A stretch of DNA of 64,000 nt from Blattamonas nauphoetae (GCA_033064195.1 JARBJD010000078.1:1-64000); one strand, 5' to 3'; numbered from the stretch's first letter, positions 8,049 through 17,759 are shown. Made by a program: numbers and translations. The notes: generated by a model from the sequence alone, not told the origin.

Positions 8049-8952
8049 TCAGTGTATTGTATTTTTGAATCAGTTCATTTATGAGTGTCTGTTGTTGTCC
8101 GACGATAGAGGACAATTCCTGAATGGCTTTGATACAGAAGCAAGAGAGTTCTGCATAATCTACTTGAAGGCAGTCTGGATTGGAATCATTCACAACTTCA
8201 GGAAAGATTTCTTGGATTTGTTGTGCAATCACACCAATGTGTTTCTTCTCACTTTCCTTCTTCAAGCATTCACATTTCTCTTTGCAGTTCTTCAAGAGTT
8301 CTTCATTAGTTTCGCTCTCTATTTGTCTCGTCACTTTGTTGATCTTCGAGTCGAATGTATTGAACCGATACTGTACAATTTCCACTTTATTCAGTTGCTC
8401 AAGAACATCTGGGTATGGCTCAATATTCCTTTTCACTCTTCTGTCTGACAGTTGAGAAAAACTTCCTGTTGTGGATATTGAAAACACTCCTGAACCTGTG
8501 TCCTCATCGTAGTAATACAAAGCTGGTTTGTCACATGGAGACCACATAATGATACCATCACCATTGAATTGAATTCCTGAAGTTTCTGCTAGTGATAGCG
8601 ATATTGAAATTCCAGAAGAAAATGTTGATGCGGGATATGTTCCTGGATACTTCGGAAGTGATCCCTCTGATATGTTCCACTTCGCTCCATTCACATTGAT
8701 CAATCCTCCAATTGTTGGTGTTGCAATACCAGCTGAACAAGTGATTGATCCATTTGTGTTCACTACTTTCTGAATTGATGATATCGCTGTCTTATGTTGT
8801 TCTGTTGTATTCTTGAGTGTATCGACTTCCTTCTGATTCGTTTCTACTTCCGACTGAAGTGAGTTTATGACAGCAGCATTATCATTGATGGTCGACATAT
8901 TATGATCAATCATTTTCTCAATCATTTGTGAATTGTATTTTCGTCGATTCAT
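8032..8952 (-). CDS. Fibre/spike-like protein with C-terminal Peptidase S74 (intramolecular chaperone) domain
   Basis: This 306-residue protein starts at the ATG at 8952. Residues about 10-65 form a coiled coil. Residues 66-165 are a Gly/Ser-rich beta region. Residues about 168-295 match the S74 chaperone domain found at the end of phage tail spikes and fibres. Visible hallmarks are SDRRVKRNI (169-177) with the Ser169/Lys174 pair that in studied homologs performs self-cleavage, GVIAQQIQEIFPEVV (240-254), and LQVDYAELSCFCIKAIQEL (262-280) leading into a final coiled coil. In known members this domain drives trimer folding and then cuts itself off. The protein is therefore likely a trimeric virion spike for host attachment. 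An insertion rich in Cys/Lys (about 215-237) interrupts the domain. Confidence 0.85.
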   Translation of the reverse strand: MNRRKYNSQMIEKMIDHNMSTINDNAAVINSLQSEVETNQKEVDTLKNTTEQHKTAISSIQKVVNTNGSITCSAGIATPTIGGLINVNGAKWNISEGSLPKYPGTYPASTFSSGISISLSLAETSGIQFNGDGIIMWSPCDKPALYYYDEDTGSGVFSISTTGSFSQLSDRRVKRNIEPYPDVLEQLNKVEIVQYRFNTFDSKINKVTRQIESETNEELLKNCKEKCECLKKESEKKHIGVIAQQIQEIFPEVVNDSNPDCLQVDYAELSCFCIKAIQELSSIVGQQQTLINELIQKYNTLTSIPT

Positions 8953-9159
8953 TTAAGTGTGTTCTTTAATGGAGATTAAAATTCCAATAATGTCAAATAA
9001 AAAATGCAAATTCCCAAGTGTCTCAGTTATTAATGATTTTATACAATTCAACAATAATCTCAGTCTCTTCTTTTTTCTTTATTTTTGATAAATCCAAGGA
9101 TGATGAAGCTCATTAATGACGTCGGAAATGGCATTCTCTTTCATTGTTGTTTCTCCATT

Positions 9160-9375
9160 CCAATGAAGTGCCCCAGGTGCCCCAGGTCGCATTTTAGAAA
9201 TATTTGACGAATCTCAAAAGCGCAAAGAAATAGTGATTGTTCTCCATTCCGATTAGGTGCCCCAGGTGCCCCAGGTCGATCGCCAAAAAAATTTCATTTG
9301 AGATTTCAAAAGTCCACGTACGATCATTTTTGGGCATTCTTTTTCCGAGACAATTGAACGAGTTCATTAATGCCA
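9160..9375 (-). repeat. Inverted copy of the CCTGGGGCAC repeat unit
   Basis: This block holds two copies of GTGCCCCAGGTGCCCCAGG (from 9168 and about 9257). It also contains GTCCACGTACGATCATTTTT and TTCCGAGACAATTGA, all reverse complements of sequence in the 10674-11266 block. Confidence 0.7.
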
Positions 9376-9552
9376 AGAATTAATGATTATTCATCAATGC
9401 TATTGAGTCACCAAGTCAATATTCATGAAACAGAGTTGTTTGATAGTCAGAGTAGCTCAGAAATGCCATCTCATAAATGATTTATTACAATTTCACAACA
9501 ACTTTCTTTAATTGACCTGGGTCATATCTCACTATTTGAGTCATCTTTAATA

Positions 9553-10040
9553 CCCTGTGACCCGAGTATATCATTAAAAATTGTTCCATTAATATCAAAT
9601 TCCAATTATTTTTAGTGAAGAATGTAATAGATCATCCGTGAGTATAGTTCAATAGTGACCTCACACTGACGGATCTATACAATAATTCTTGATCATATAT
9701 TGCCCTGTGACCCAGGTAAATCATTAAAAATTGTTCCATTAAAGTCAAATTCCAATTATATTTTATGAAGAATGTAATATATCATCAGTGAGCCAACAGA
9801 AGAGCACAATCCATGAAAGACAAAGTCAATATTCCTCATCTCTAATGCCCTGTGACCCGAGTAAATCACTAAAAATTGTTCCATCAAAGTCAAATTCCAA
9901 TTATATTTTAGTGAAGAATGTAATAGATCATCAGTGAGCCAACATCAGAGCATATCTCATGAAAGACAAAGTCAATATTCCTCATCTCTAATGCCCTGTG
10001 ACCCGAGTAAATCATTAAAAATTGTTCCATCAAAGTCCAA
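9553..10040 (+). repeat. Four direct AT-rich repeats, period about 147 bp
   Basis: The sequence CCCTGTGACCC followed by TAAATCATTAAAAATTG begins at 9553, 9703, 9848 and 9994. Each copy continues with GTTCCAT and, except in the truncated last copy, with AAATTCCAATTAT and GAAGAATGTAATA. Spacing is 150, 145 and 146 bp. The later copies are most alike, suggesting recent expansion. Confidence 0.75.
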
Positions 10041-10673
10041 ATCTACAAAGATTCTCTCAATGTAAATCCTCGCCAACAGCTAGAAATTCATTTATGACAT
10101 CAAATAATGAAATATCATCAAAAATATCACTAACATTGAGGTTCTCAGCAACTTGGAAAAATCACTAATTTTGACCACCATTTTGCCTTAGATCACCCAT
10201 AACTCCTTACAGAGATGTCAGATTTCAATAATTCTTGCACCAATGAATTCAGAAGATCAATATTGACTATATCAGAACGAATGAAGACGATCTGGAACAC
10301 TTCACTTTTTTCGAACATTTCAGGTCCATAACCTTAGACCACAAAAATGAAAAAATTCTAATGCCCAAGAAAAGAAGAAACAATCATTTATTTGTAATAT
10401 ACCATCAATGATAAACACTTATTTCCGGGAGACAGACGCGTTGGAGCAGTATTAAAGAATCGAAAAATTAAGCTTAATTCCAAAGTACTTTTCCAATTTT
10501 TTAATTTCTATATATAGGGAGCTCCAAAATGTCAAAACGACCATTGCCCAGAAAAACCTATAAACGTCAGTGATGCATGGGGTAGTGTCTACATCCTCCA
10601 GGTGCATTCTGAAGGGTCCTGCTCACTCGTGGAGCTCTGGAGATAATGATCAAGGCATCAATGTTTTGAACTA

Positions 10674-11266
10674 ATGTCAATCGTCTCGGAGAATCAATGC
10701 GGAAAAAAGATCGTACGTGGACTTTTCAAAAAAGAAATCCAAAAATTTTCTGACGATCGACCTGGGGCACCTGGGGCACTCAATAGCATCGGAGAACAGC
10801 CACGACTTCCATTTGCTAGTGAGCACTTTCAATTGTCCCGAGAAAAGAAAGCCCAAAAATGATCGTACGTGGACTTTCCAAAACTGAAAAGAAAATTTTT
10901 AGGCGATCGACCTGGGGCACCTGGGGCACCTAATCGGAATGGAGATCAATGATGACATCCCTGCGCTAATGAGATTCGTCAAATATTTCTAAAATGCGAC
11001 CTGGGGCACCTGGGGCACTCAATAGCACTGAAGATCATTACTGACTTCCATGCACAAGTTAACACTTTTAATTGTCCCGAGAAAAGAAAGCCCAAAAATG
11101 ATCGTACGTGGACTTTCCAAAAATGAAAAGAAAATTTTTAGGCGATCGACCTGGGGCACCTGGGGCACCTAATCGGAATGGAGATCAACGATGACTTCTC
11201 TGCGCTAATGAGATTCGTCAAATATTTCTAAAATGCGACCTGGGGCACCTGGGGCACTCAATAGCA
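10674..11266 (+). repeat. Tandem units carrying CCTGGGGCACCTGGGGCAC
   Basis: Five copies of the double C/G-rich motif occur at about 10762, 10909, 11000, 11149 and 11239. They sit in a 239-bp unit, repeated twice and partly a third time, that also contains ATGATCGTACGTGGACTTT and AATTGTCCCGAGAAAAGAAA. The unit is the inverse of the 9160-9375 block. Confidence 0.7.
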
Positions 11267-11432
11267 ATAATGAATAATCACTAATTCCTCGCACTAATGA
11301 GCTCTGTCAATTGTGTCGGATAATGACTCCATTTTGGACTACTGTCAATCGAGAACACAGAAAAATATGGGTCTCAGAAAAAATAAACGCAGAACTTTTT
11401 TATAAATCGAATTTTTTATCTCCTTAGAAAGA

Positions 11433-12237
11433 ATGGCATTACAAATTTCAAGAATTGAATTCAAGAAAAATGATGACACTCTCAACGATTATTTCGATGA
11501 AGAACTCGACGCAATGTTCAATAATCTTCCTGACGAAATCCATTCATTGTCTGATCGTTTGAGACCTCACAAAGTCCCATTGTTCGACTATAAGAAATAC
11601 AACGATGGTATATCATCTGAGAGTGCTGGTCATAAACGAACAGGAACAGCAATCAACATTGCACATGTGACCAACCTAGCAGTCGTGGATATTGACATCT
11701 TGGAGAAGGATGCTGATGAAGAAACCAAGAACCAAATCCGAACATCTGTGTTAAATGTACTACCCAATGATGTCGGATTAGTAGTGACTGGATCAGGGGG
11801 TCTTCATATATACTGCGATATTAATGGCTACAAACTGGAGAAAAACTCAATGGTGAAGGTGAAGAAAACTGACCAATACGATGTGGATTTATTCGCCTGT
11901 GTAGACTCATCTCTGCGCTGGATAGTGCAACCGAAATCCAAAGTCCAAAGGAAAGTGGAAGGCACTAATAAAATCCAATCATACAAGACCATTAATGACT
12001 TTGACGAACTCTTCATCCTATCATCATTGTCAGATGTATTATCTAGTCTGGGTATTTCTTTAAAGCCCACTCCAACAGAGAAGAAGTCATCAGTGAAACC
12101 ATCAGTGAACCAGACCAAAATTGAAAGTCCAATAGCTCCTTCTTTCGACGAGGATTCCATTCAACAGTACACTTTAGCCCAAGCCGATTTAATCAGAAAT
12201 GGACTGAAAGGATTAGTGATTCACAACGATTCTGGAT
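11433..12237 (+). CDS. PrimPol (AEP primase-polymerase) half of a primase-helicase, cut by a transposon
   Basis: The first 268 codons encode an archaeo-eukaryotic primase fold that would make primers or DNA at the element's origin. Motif I is VVDIDI (84-89, metal-binding Asp86 and Asp88). Motif II is GSGGLHIYCD (120-129, His125). A later DVDLFA (150-155) fits the third metal-binding position. The remaining part is a linker. After 12237 the frame runs into transposon minisatellite and stops at 12551, so the helicase half is lost. The missing half lies at 15510-17224 in the register expected if the insertion is ignored. No late-type TAAATG signal precedes the start, consistent with an early gene. 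Confidence 0.82.
12229..12237. repeat. Left 9-bp target-site duplication
   Basis: ATTCTGGAT lies immediately before the left end (GGGTACCTCAATT) of the inserted element and is repeated exactly at 15501-15509. Confidence 0.88.
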
Positions 12238-12639
12238 GGGTACCTCAATTCTCAGGGGAAAAACTCGATCACAGGGGAAAATCTCGATCACAGGGGAAAA
12301 TCTCGATCACAGGGGAAAATCTCAAACACAGGGGAAAATCTCAGTCACAGGGGAAAATCTCGGGCCACAGGGGAAGAATCTCATGGACAAGGGGATTGAA
12401 GGAGAAAGAAATTTTGAACATGCGTGGTTCAGCGGTAAATGCGTTGGACTTTAACACGGCGGACCCTGGTTCGATTCCGGTCATCAGCATTTTTTTGACT
12501 TTTTTGATCTTCCTGAATTTCTCACAAATATGTTACATTCTCTTCGTTTAACGACTTTTCGAAACATGAAATGAAACAAAATCTGAATTGTGCGAAGATC
12601 CTTCCAAATCTTAGATCCATTCCAGTGATCGTTCTCGCT
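12238..12639 (+). repeat. Left terminal inverted repeat
   Basis: The first 402 bp match the reverse complement of 15063-15500. It contains seven units of an approximately 19-bp minisatellite (CACAGGGGAAAATCTCGAT) near the tip, then the tRNA-like segment, then unique sequence ending at GTTCTCGCT. Confidence 0.85.
12421..12489 (+). other. tRNA-like sequence (degenerate) in the left TIR
   Basis: An A-box-like TGGTTCAGCGG (12425-12435) and a perfect B-box GGTTCGATTCC (12468-12478) are correctly spaced for an RNA polymerase III internal promoter, and the segment ends CATCAGCA like an acceptor 3' end. The 5' acceptor strand and anticodon stem do not pair, so this is not a functional tRNA by eye. 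It looks tRNA-derived and might still act as a pol III promoter. Confidence 0.55.
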
Positions 12640-12912
12640 GCGGTTAAGTATTCGCTGATCTGAGAGAAATCGAAAGGAGAAAAAGATATAGGCAATGATC
12701 ACAGGTTGGAGATGGAACTCCTGTCCGGAGGAGAGCAGCCGACATCTGACGATCTTCATTTTCTTTGTTTGACCTCATTTTCTCATCTATTTCCAGATCT
12801 GTTCTCGATTCTGGAGTCCAACTGACTCAGCTGTGTCATCGATGATCTTCCTGTCTTCGCCAGGTATAATCTTTACTGTTCGAATCATCACTTCTTCAAT
12901 CTTCTACAGGTT

Positions 12913-13509
12913 GAAGATCCTTTGTGGGGAGATGCGAAAGAGTTTCTACGCACTCCTCAGACACGTCCTGGCTGTTTACTGAAAAGAGAATCTGTGTCTG
13001 AGCTGTTTCGTTTGATTATCTCACAAAAACTGTCGAAATGTCAGCATTCACGCTCCTTGGTTTGCGTATTTTATCCTGCACATGATTTCATCTCTTTTTC
13101 ACCTTCTCCTCACTCAGGAACAAGCTGGCATCGTTTTCGTCCCTCTTTCCACCGACGCCATCCTTCCCGTCCCTCTCACTCTCCCCCATCCACCCACTCC
13201 TCGCCCTCCCGTCGCGACCAAAGCACCCCTTGCGGCCCCTCAAAAAGCCCCGAAAAGAGCGACGACAGCCAAACATCGCCCAAACCAGCACTGCCCGCAG
13301 CAAGTTCCGACTCCGACTGCGCCATCTCGCTCGTCAGCACGCCGTCGCTACCTTCGTCCACACATCACCTCCTCTTCGTCATCGCGGAGAGCGACACAGA
13401 AGGCGAGAAGCACACACACTGCTTCGCTCGCTGTGTGGGAGAGGAGGGCTGGCAGAGAGTGTTGCCTGAGTATTTTGAGGAAGTGTTGAGACTTTTGAAG
13501 CGATTGTGA
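12913..13509 (+). pseudogene. Captured gene fragment inside the transposon
   Basis: A polypyrimidine tract ending TTCTACAG (to about 12909) looks like a splice acceptor, followed by an open exon-like stretch (GDAKEFLRTPQTRPGCLL). A second candidate acceptor (CTCACTCAG, about 13118) precedes a GC-richer, Pro/Ser-rich segment that ends in a plausible folded tail (HHLLFVIAESDTEGEK through EEVLRLLKRL) and a TGA at 13507-13509. I could not find a splice combination that keeps all parts in one frame. It is probably a broken copy of host exons carried by the element. The original gene is not recognised. Confidence 0.4.
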
Positions 13510-15062
13510 GAAGTGGAGTGTGAATTAAGAGAAGAGAGTGAGGATTGCGCTGAAATAGGAGGAGGAGCGTGTGATGGACTGAAAATGAAACGATCCCGTT
13601 GATCTTTCATTTACTTTGATTCTCTTTCTCGTTCCTTTGTCCAAATTGGTGTGAAATGTCAACTTTACTTGTGGGTGACTGATCACGCTCATTCTCTTTG
13701 TTTACTGTTCTGATAAGCGAAACAAACTGAAAGGAAGATAGTGCATGTTCAAATATCTGCCGATGCTTTCACATTCTTGATGAAATGTGATTGAAGCCCT
13801 ACAAAACGAAAGATCGTCCACGAGGCAGGAACCTCGTTGACCCACTCCTCATTCGTCCGCTCCTTTGTGAGCGATCTCTTCTATTTTTCGATTCTTCATC
13901 CCATTTTCTACTCGTTGCGTGCTTCCAGCCGTTTTGTCGCTCGTCATTGGCAGATTCGTCGCTGATCACTTCAACGAGAAGGGTGTCGGACTTTGACATC
14001 ATAGCGGAGATTAAGAAGCCTTGTACAATTGCCGCAAATGTTGGAGTTAAATGGTACTCTTCTAAGCCTTGCAAATCGCTCTCAAAGATACATTTGATCC
14101 TTTGTTCTTCGAGGAGAGGGGTATGGTTATTTCGACTGAAAGGACATTACATTCTACCAAAATGAAGCGTAGATTGTTCTCAGAGGTTGATTGCGACAGA
14201 AATCACTATGTTCGAATCAATTTCAGGGATCGTGGAAGATCCTTGTGTTGCAGGAGGTATTTGAAAGGAGAATGTCGTTTGGACAACATCCACTCCTCCT
14301 GTTAACCACTCCAAGCGATGTTGAAAGGAAGAGAGGGCTTCTGCAGACGAGGTGAATCCACTGTCTCCGCTCAAGATTTCTTGAGATTCGAGGGCAGCTA
14401 ATTAAGAGAGTGTGGTGGTATGAATGACAGCTGATTGTTCAACCGAATAAATGAAGAGTTTAAGATGCGATTGACAAAGAGTTGGGAACAGTGCTTTGCC
14501 CGTGCCAACACTGACATTGATGCCGGTGAATGGTTGGAGAGGAGACGATGTTTGCGAGATTGATGTCCTCAGTTGATTGAAAGTTGCCGATACTGTATTA
14601 TTGTGTGTAACTTTTCCGCCTCTGAAGGAACGAGGAAGAAACAAATGATATGGAATGAAGATCAGACGAGAAAATGGAAGTTATGGATAGAAGAGACACA
14701 TATTCGAAAGAAAGAGAGAATGAAAACACAATCTTTACCAATTCAAGAGAGAGAAGGATGTATTCAATCTTGTTCCTGCACATACCCATGGATGAAAGTG
14801 GCAAATGAATCTGCGTTCTAATACAAGTGAAGCGTCTCTCCTGAAGACAAACATCGATGAATTGAGTTCAAGACTCACAAACCTTGAAGATAAACATCCA
14901 TTTATGGTCATTAGAAGGTCGAGCTGCATGCACACAACCGTTTGAAGAAAAAGTGAGAGAATCTCTGTCAACGAGAGATGAATGTGTGATCGAACACGAG
15001 AGTCACTCGGTCAGGGTCACAGATGAGGAGAGATAGATTTAGGCAATGTGTGCGAACAGTGA
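13510..15062. other. Transposon interior without a recognisable gene
   Basis: Only short open frames with no recognisable motif occur on either strand. There are no transposase-like DDE, zinc-finger or other conserved signatures that I can see. Segments near 13850-14100 look somewhat protein-like but cannot be assigned. Confidence 0.55.
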
Positions 15063-15500
15063 AGCGAGAACGATCACTGGAATGGATCTAAGATTTGGAG
15101 GGATCTTCGCACAATTCAGATTTTGTTTCATTTCATGTTTCGAAAAGTCGTTAAACGAAGAGAATGTAACATATTTGTGAGAAATTCAGGAAGATCAAAA
15201 AGTCAAAAAATGCTGATGACCGGAATCGAACCAGGGTCCGCCGTGTTAAAGTCCAACGCATTTACCGCTGAACCACGCATGTTCAAAATTTCTTTCTCCT
15301 TCAATCCCCTTGTCCATGAGATTCTTCCCCTGTGGCCCGAGATTTTCCCCTGTGACTGAGATTTTCCCCTGTGTTTGAGATTTTCCCCTGTGATCGAGAT
15401 TTTCCCCTGTGATCGAGATTTTCCCCTGTGATCGAGTTTTTCCCCTGTGATCGAGATTTTCCCCTGTGATCGAGTTTTTCCCCTGAAAATTGAGGTACCC
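15063..15500 (-). repeat. Right terminal inverted repeat
   Basis: This is the reverse complement of the left TIR, with nine minisatellite units instead of seven, which explains the 36-bp length difference. Outside the minisatellite the two repeats are almost identical by eye. Confidence 0.85.
15211..15279 (-). other. tRNA-like sequence (degenerate) in the right TIR
   Basis: This is the inverted copy of the left TIR tRNA-like segment, with the same A-box and B-box. The two copies appear identical, so the segment was present when the TIRs last matched. Confidence 0.55.
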
Positions 15501-15509
15501 ATTCTGGAT
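15501..15509. repeat. Right 9-bp target-site duplication
   Basis: ATTCTGGAT follows the right transposon end (TGAGGTACCC) directly and repeats 12229-12237 without mismatch. Confidence 0.88.
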
Positions 15510-17224
15510 CGAGATCAATTGAAGAGGAAGTCTCCTTGTTGCCATTATTTGCAGGCATTAATTCCCTGAGACACATCAATGGATTTACAGACGAGATGCT
15601 CGAACAAACATACAAAGACATCTATGACAACAACACATTAACTGAAAATGCAGAGAAGAATTGGGAAGCACAGAGAATACGCTACGCTTCGAATGTTACC
15701 CATCCTGGAGTCCTCATTAAAATCATTAGAATCCACAATGAAAAGTACTACAATGATGAACTCCTTATTCCTCTCACTGACTACGATGTCTCTGATTTCT
15801 TTGACAGTCTTGAAGTTGATTCCAATGACGAACCAGTCAATGATAATCTCTCCAATGAACCCACTAATGAACAATCAAGAACGAAGGATTCATTCGATGA
15901 AAAGATCGATCTGCTGTCTCCATTTGACTTCTCTACAATAAGGAAAAAGGCAACAAACAAAGACTACAAATCAGAGACAGAAGTGCTGAGAGATCTATTG
16001 AAAGTTCTTCGATGTATTGAAGTCTCATTGTTATGCATTGTGAAAGAGTACAGTTCTCTTGATCTCTGCTATCGTGTCAATGTTCAGAAAGAAGGTAACG
16101 TCTTGAGATTATTGAAATCAATTAAAGTGACCATCCCAAGCGAAGATCCAAAGAAGTGTAGAACGATCACGTGCCAATCAACATTCGAGAATAATCGCAA
16201 TCTATTCATGGTCAATGGCATTCGATTCATGAGCGATAATCCACAGATGTTCTCGCTATTCCAAGGATACAAATATCCATTCGTTAGTGAACCAAACACT
16301 GATCTGATTCAATCATTCTTAGATTTCACCAAAGAGATAATTTCAGACAATAATGAAGAATTGTATAACTTCATTATCAACTGGATATCATTCGTGATTC
16401 AGAATCCTGGTCAGAAAACAGCGTCAGTCATTATCTTGAAGGGAATGCAAGGAATTGGCAAAAATGTCTGGACTAATGTGCTCTGTGAAATAATGCGAGG
16501 ATACTCTGCTCCAAATATCACTGACATTCAGGAACTCTGCGGTACATTCAACACAGTGATTGAAGGCAAAATGCTGATCGTCTGTAATGAATTGAAGAAC
16601 GCTGGTGAAGAGAGAATGTCGAACTTTGATGCCCTCAAATCAATAATTTCAGACACAAGCTTCAGAGCTAATGAAAAGGGAATCGCCCGTCGTGACGCTG
16701 AGAATGTTGCCAATCTGATCTTCTGCACAAACAACGCATATCCAGTCAAGATTGAAGTCGATGATAGACGCTATTGTGTCTGCAAAGTCTCTAATAAACG
16801 CAAGGATGATGCCAACTATTTCCTAAACCTCATCCGCTCCTTCACTCCTGATTTTTACTCGCACCTATTGACATACTTCAATCAAAGACCCATCAATGAC
16901 TTCAACCCAAGGCAATTTCCAAACACTAATGCTAGATGTATTCTACAAGAAGTGTCTCGATCAGTAATAGGAGACTTCTGTCTACAGCACATCGATGAAC
17001 TTGAACAAGGGATGCCATGTTCCTATGCCGCTGAACTAATGCCAGATCACTATAAGAAACTCAAGACATTCCAGATGGACCTCCACGAGCACTGCACTAG
17101 AAAAAAGGTCACTATAAATAAACAACGAATATGGTGCTATGTCATCGATCCCAAATATGCCGATCTACTTAAGAAAACCTCCATCAATGACCAAGACACC
17201 AATGACCTAGACACCAATGACTAA
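15510..17224 (+). CDS. D5-like SF3 helicase half of the split primase-helicase
   Basis: This continues the PrimPol gene once the transposon and one duplication copy are set aside: 805 + 1715 bp give exactly 840 codons including the TAA stop. A D5_N-like region precedes the ATPase. Walker A GMQGIGKN lies near 16442-16465 and the Walker B region KMLIVCNEL near 16568-16594. The sensor-like IFCTNNAYPV and the DRRY with a putative arginine finger follow (about 16718-16773). SF3 helicases of this type unwind DNA as hexamers at viral origins. As it stands the segment lacks its own ATG and promoter, so it is probably silent. The C-terminus ends in TNDLDTND, where the coding sequence merges into the minisatellite downstream. 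Confidence 0.85.
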
Positions 17225-17759
17225 TCCACCAATGTCTATATATTTTTGCCTATCCACAAACACCCCCATTTTCCATCAATGTCTCTTCACAAATGCCTCT
17301 CCATCAACGCCCCATTCAACAATGTCCTCTTCATCAATCTCTCTCCACCAATACTATTCCATTAATGCCACTCTCTATATTATTATCATTCTTGCTATGT
17401 AATATCTCACTAATGTCTCATCATCAATCACTCTCCACCAATGTCTCTTCATCAATCACTCTTCACCAATCACTCTCCACCAATATCTCTCCACCAATCA
17501 CTCTTCACCAATCTCTCTCCACCAATCTTTCTCCACCAATATCTCTACACCAATGCCTCTACACCTATGTCCCCCACTATCCACCTATTCTCTCTCCACC
17601 AATCACTATCCACCTATGCCCATACACCTATCTCTTGCCACGTATATCCCCACTCCAACCTATTTCCACCTATCTCAATCATCCTTGACTTCTCCATCTA
17701 TGTCTATACACTTATTGCCTCTCACCTCCCTATCCACTACCCCTTATCTCTATCTCGAA
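17225..17759 (+). repeat. Degenerate CTCTCCACCAAT minisatellite
   Basis: About 530 bp consist of imperfect units of roughly 12 bp built on TCTCCACCAAT(C/A), with variants CTTCATCAAT and CCACCTAT. The same CAATGAC/CACCAATG theme already appears in the last codons of the helicase, so the repeat has probably spread from, or into, the gene end. Open frames here are low-complexity and not genes. Confidence 0.75.

Larger units (their letters stand above)
8953..11432. repeat. Gene-free repeat region of the virus-like element (2.5 kb)
   Basis: No convincing gene is present. Two repeat systems fill the space. One is a C/G-rich 19-bp double motif (GTGCCCCAGGTGCCCCAGG or its complement) within a longer unit. 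It is in one orientation at about 9160-9375 and inverted at about 10674-11266. The other is an AT-rich direct repeat between them. This arrangement lies exactly between the virion-assembly and replication modules, where a replication origin or control region would be expected. It could also be the remains of a separate inserted element whose inverted ends are the two flanking blocks. Confidence 0.6.
12238..15500. mobile_element. 3263-bp transposon, Mutator-like (Pack-MULE-like) candidate
   Basis: The element has long terminal inverted repeats (about 402 bp left, 438 bp right) beginning GGGTACCTCAATT, and is flanked by the 9-bp duplication ATTCTGGAT. A 9-bp duplication with TIRs of several hundred bp is typical of Mutator-like elements. 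No transposase is recognisable, so it is non-autonomous. The interior includes a GC-richer stretch with exon-like coding sequence and splice-like sites, resembling a captured host gene fragment as in Pack-MULEs. The insertion splits the PrimPol-helicase gene. The MULE assignment is inference from TSD length and TIR structure; other 8-10-bp-TSD superfamilies are possible. Confidence 0.8.

Noticed and set aside
8014-8455. Plus-strand frames opposite the fibre gene
   Set aside because: They are shadows; the minus strand carries the clear S74 domain.
9553-10040. CRISPR array
   Set aside because: The repeats are about 100 bp with 147-bp period and no short uniform spacers, in a eukaryotic context.
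12236-12454. Separate small gene with repeated GKISITGENL units
   Set aside because: It is minisatellite DNA translated in another frame.
12421-12489. Functional tRNA gene
   Set aside because: The A-box and B-box are good, but the acceptor and anticodon stems do not pair. I report it only as tRNA-like.
12238-12551. Protein tail reading through the HRGKSRSQGKISITGE-type repeats
   Set aside because: This is the PrimPol frame running into transposon minisatellite. The same peptide-like repeat appears in several frames of both TIRs.
17217-17688. Ser/His/Pro-rich proteins made of LHQSLSTN-type repeats
   Set aside because: They are low-complexity translations of the CTCTCCACCAAT minisatellite.
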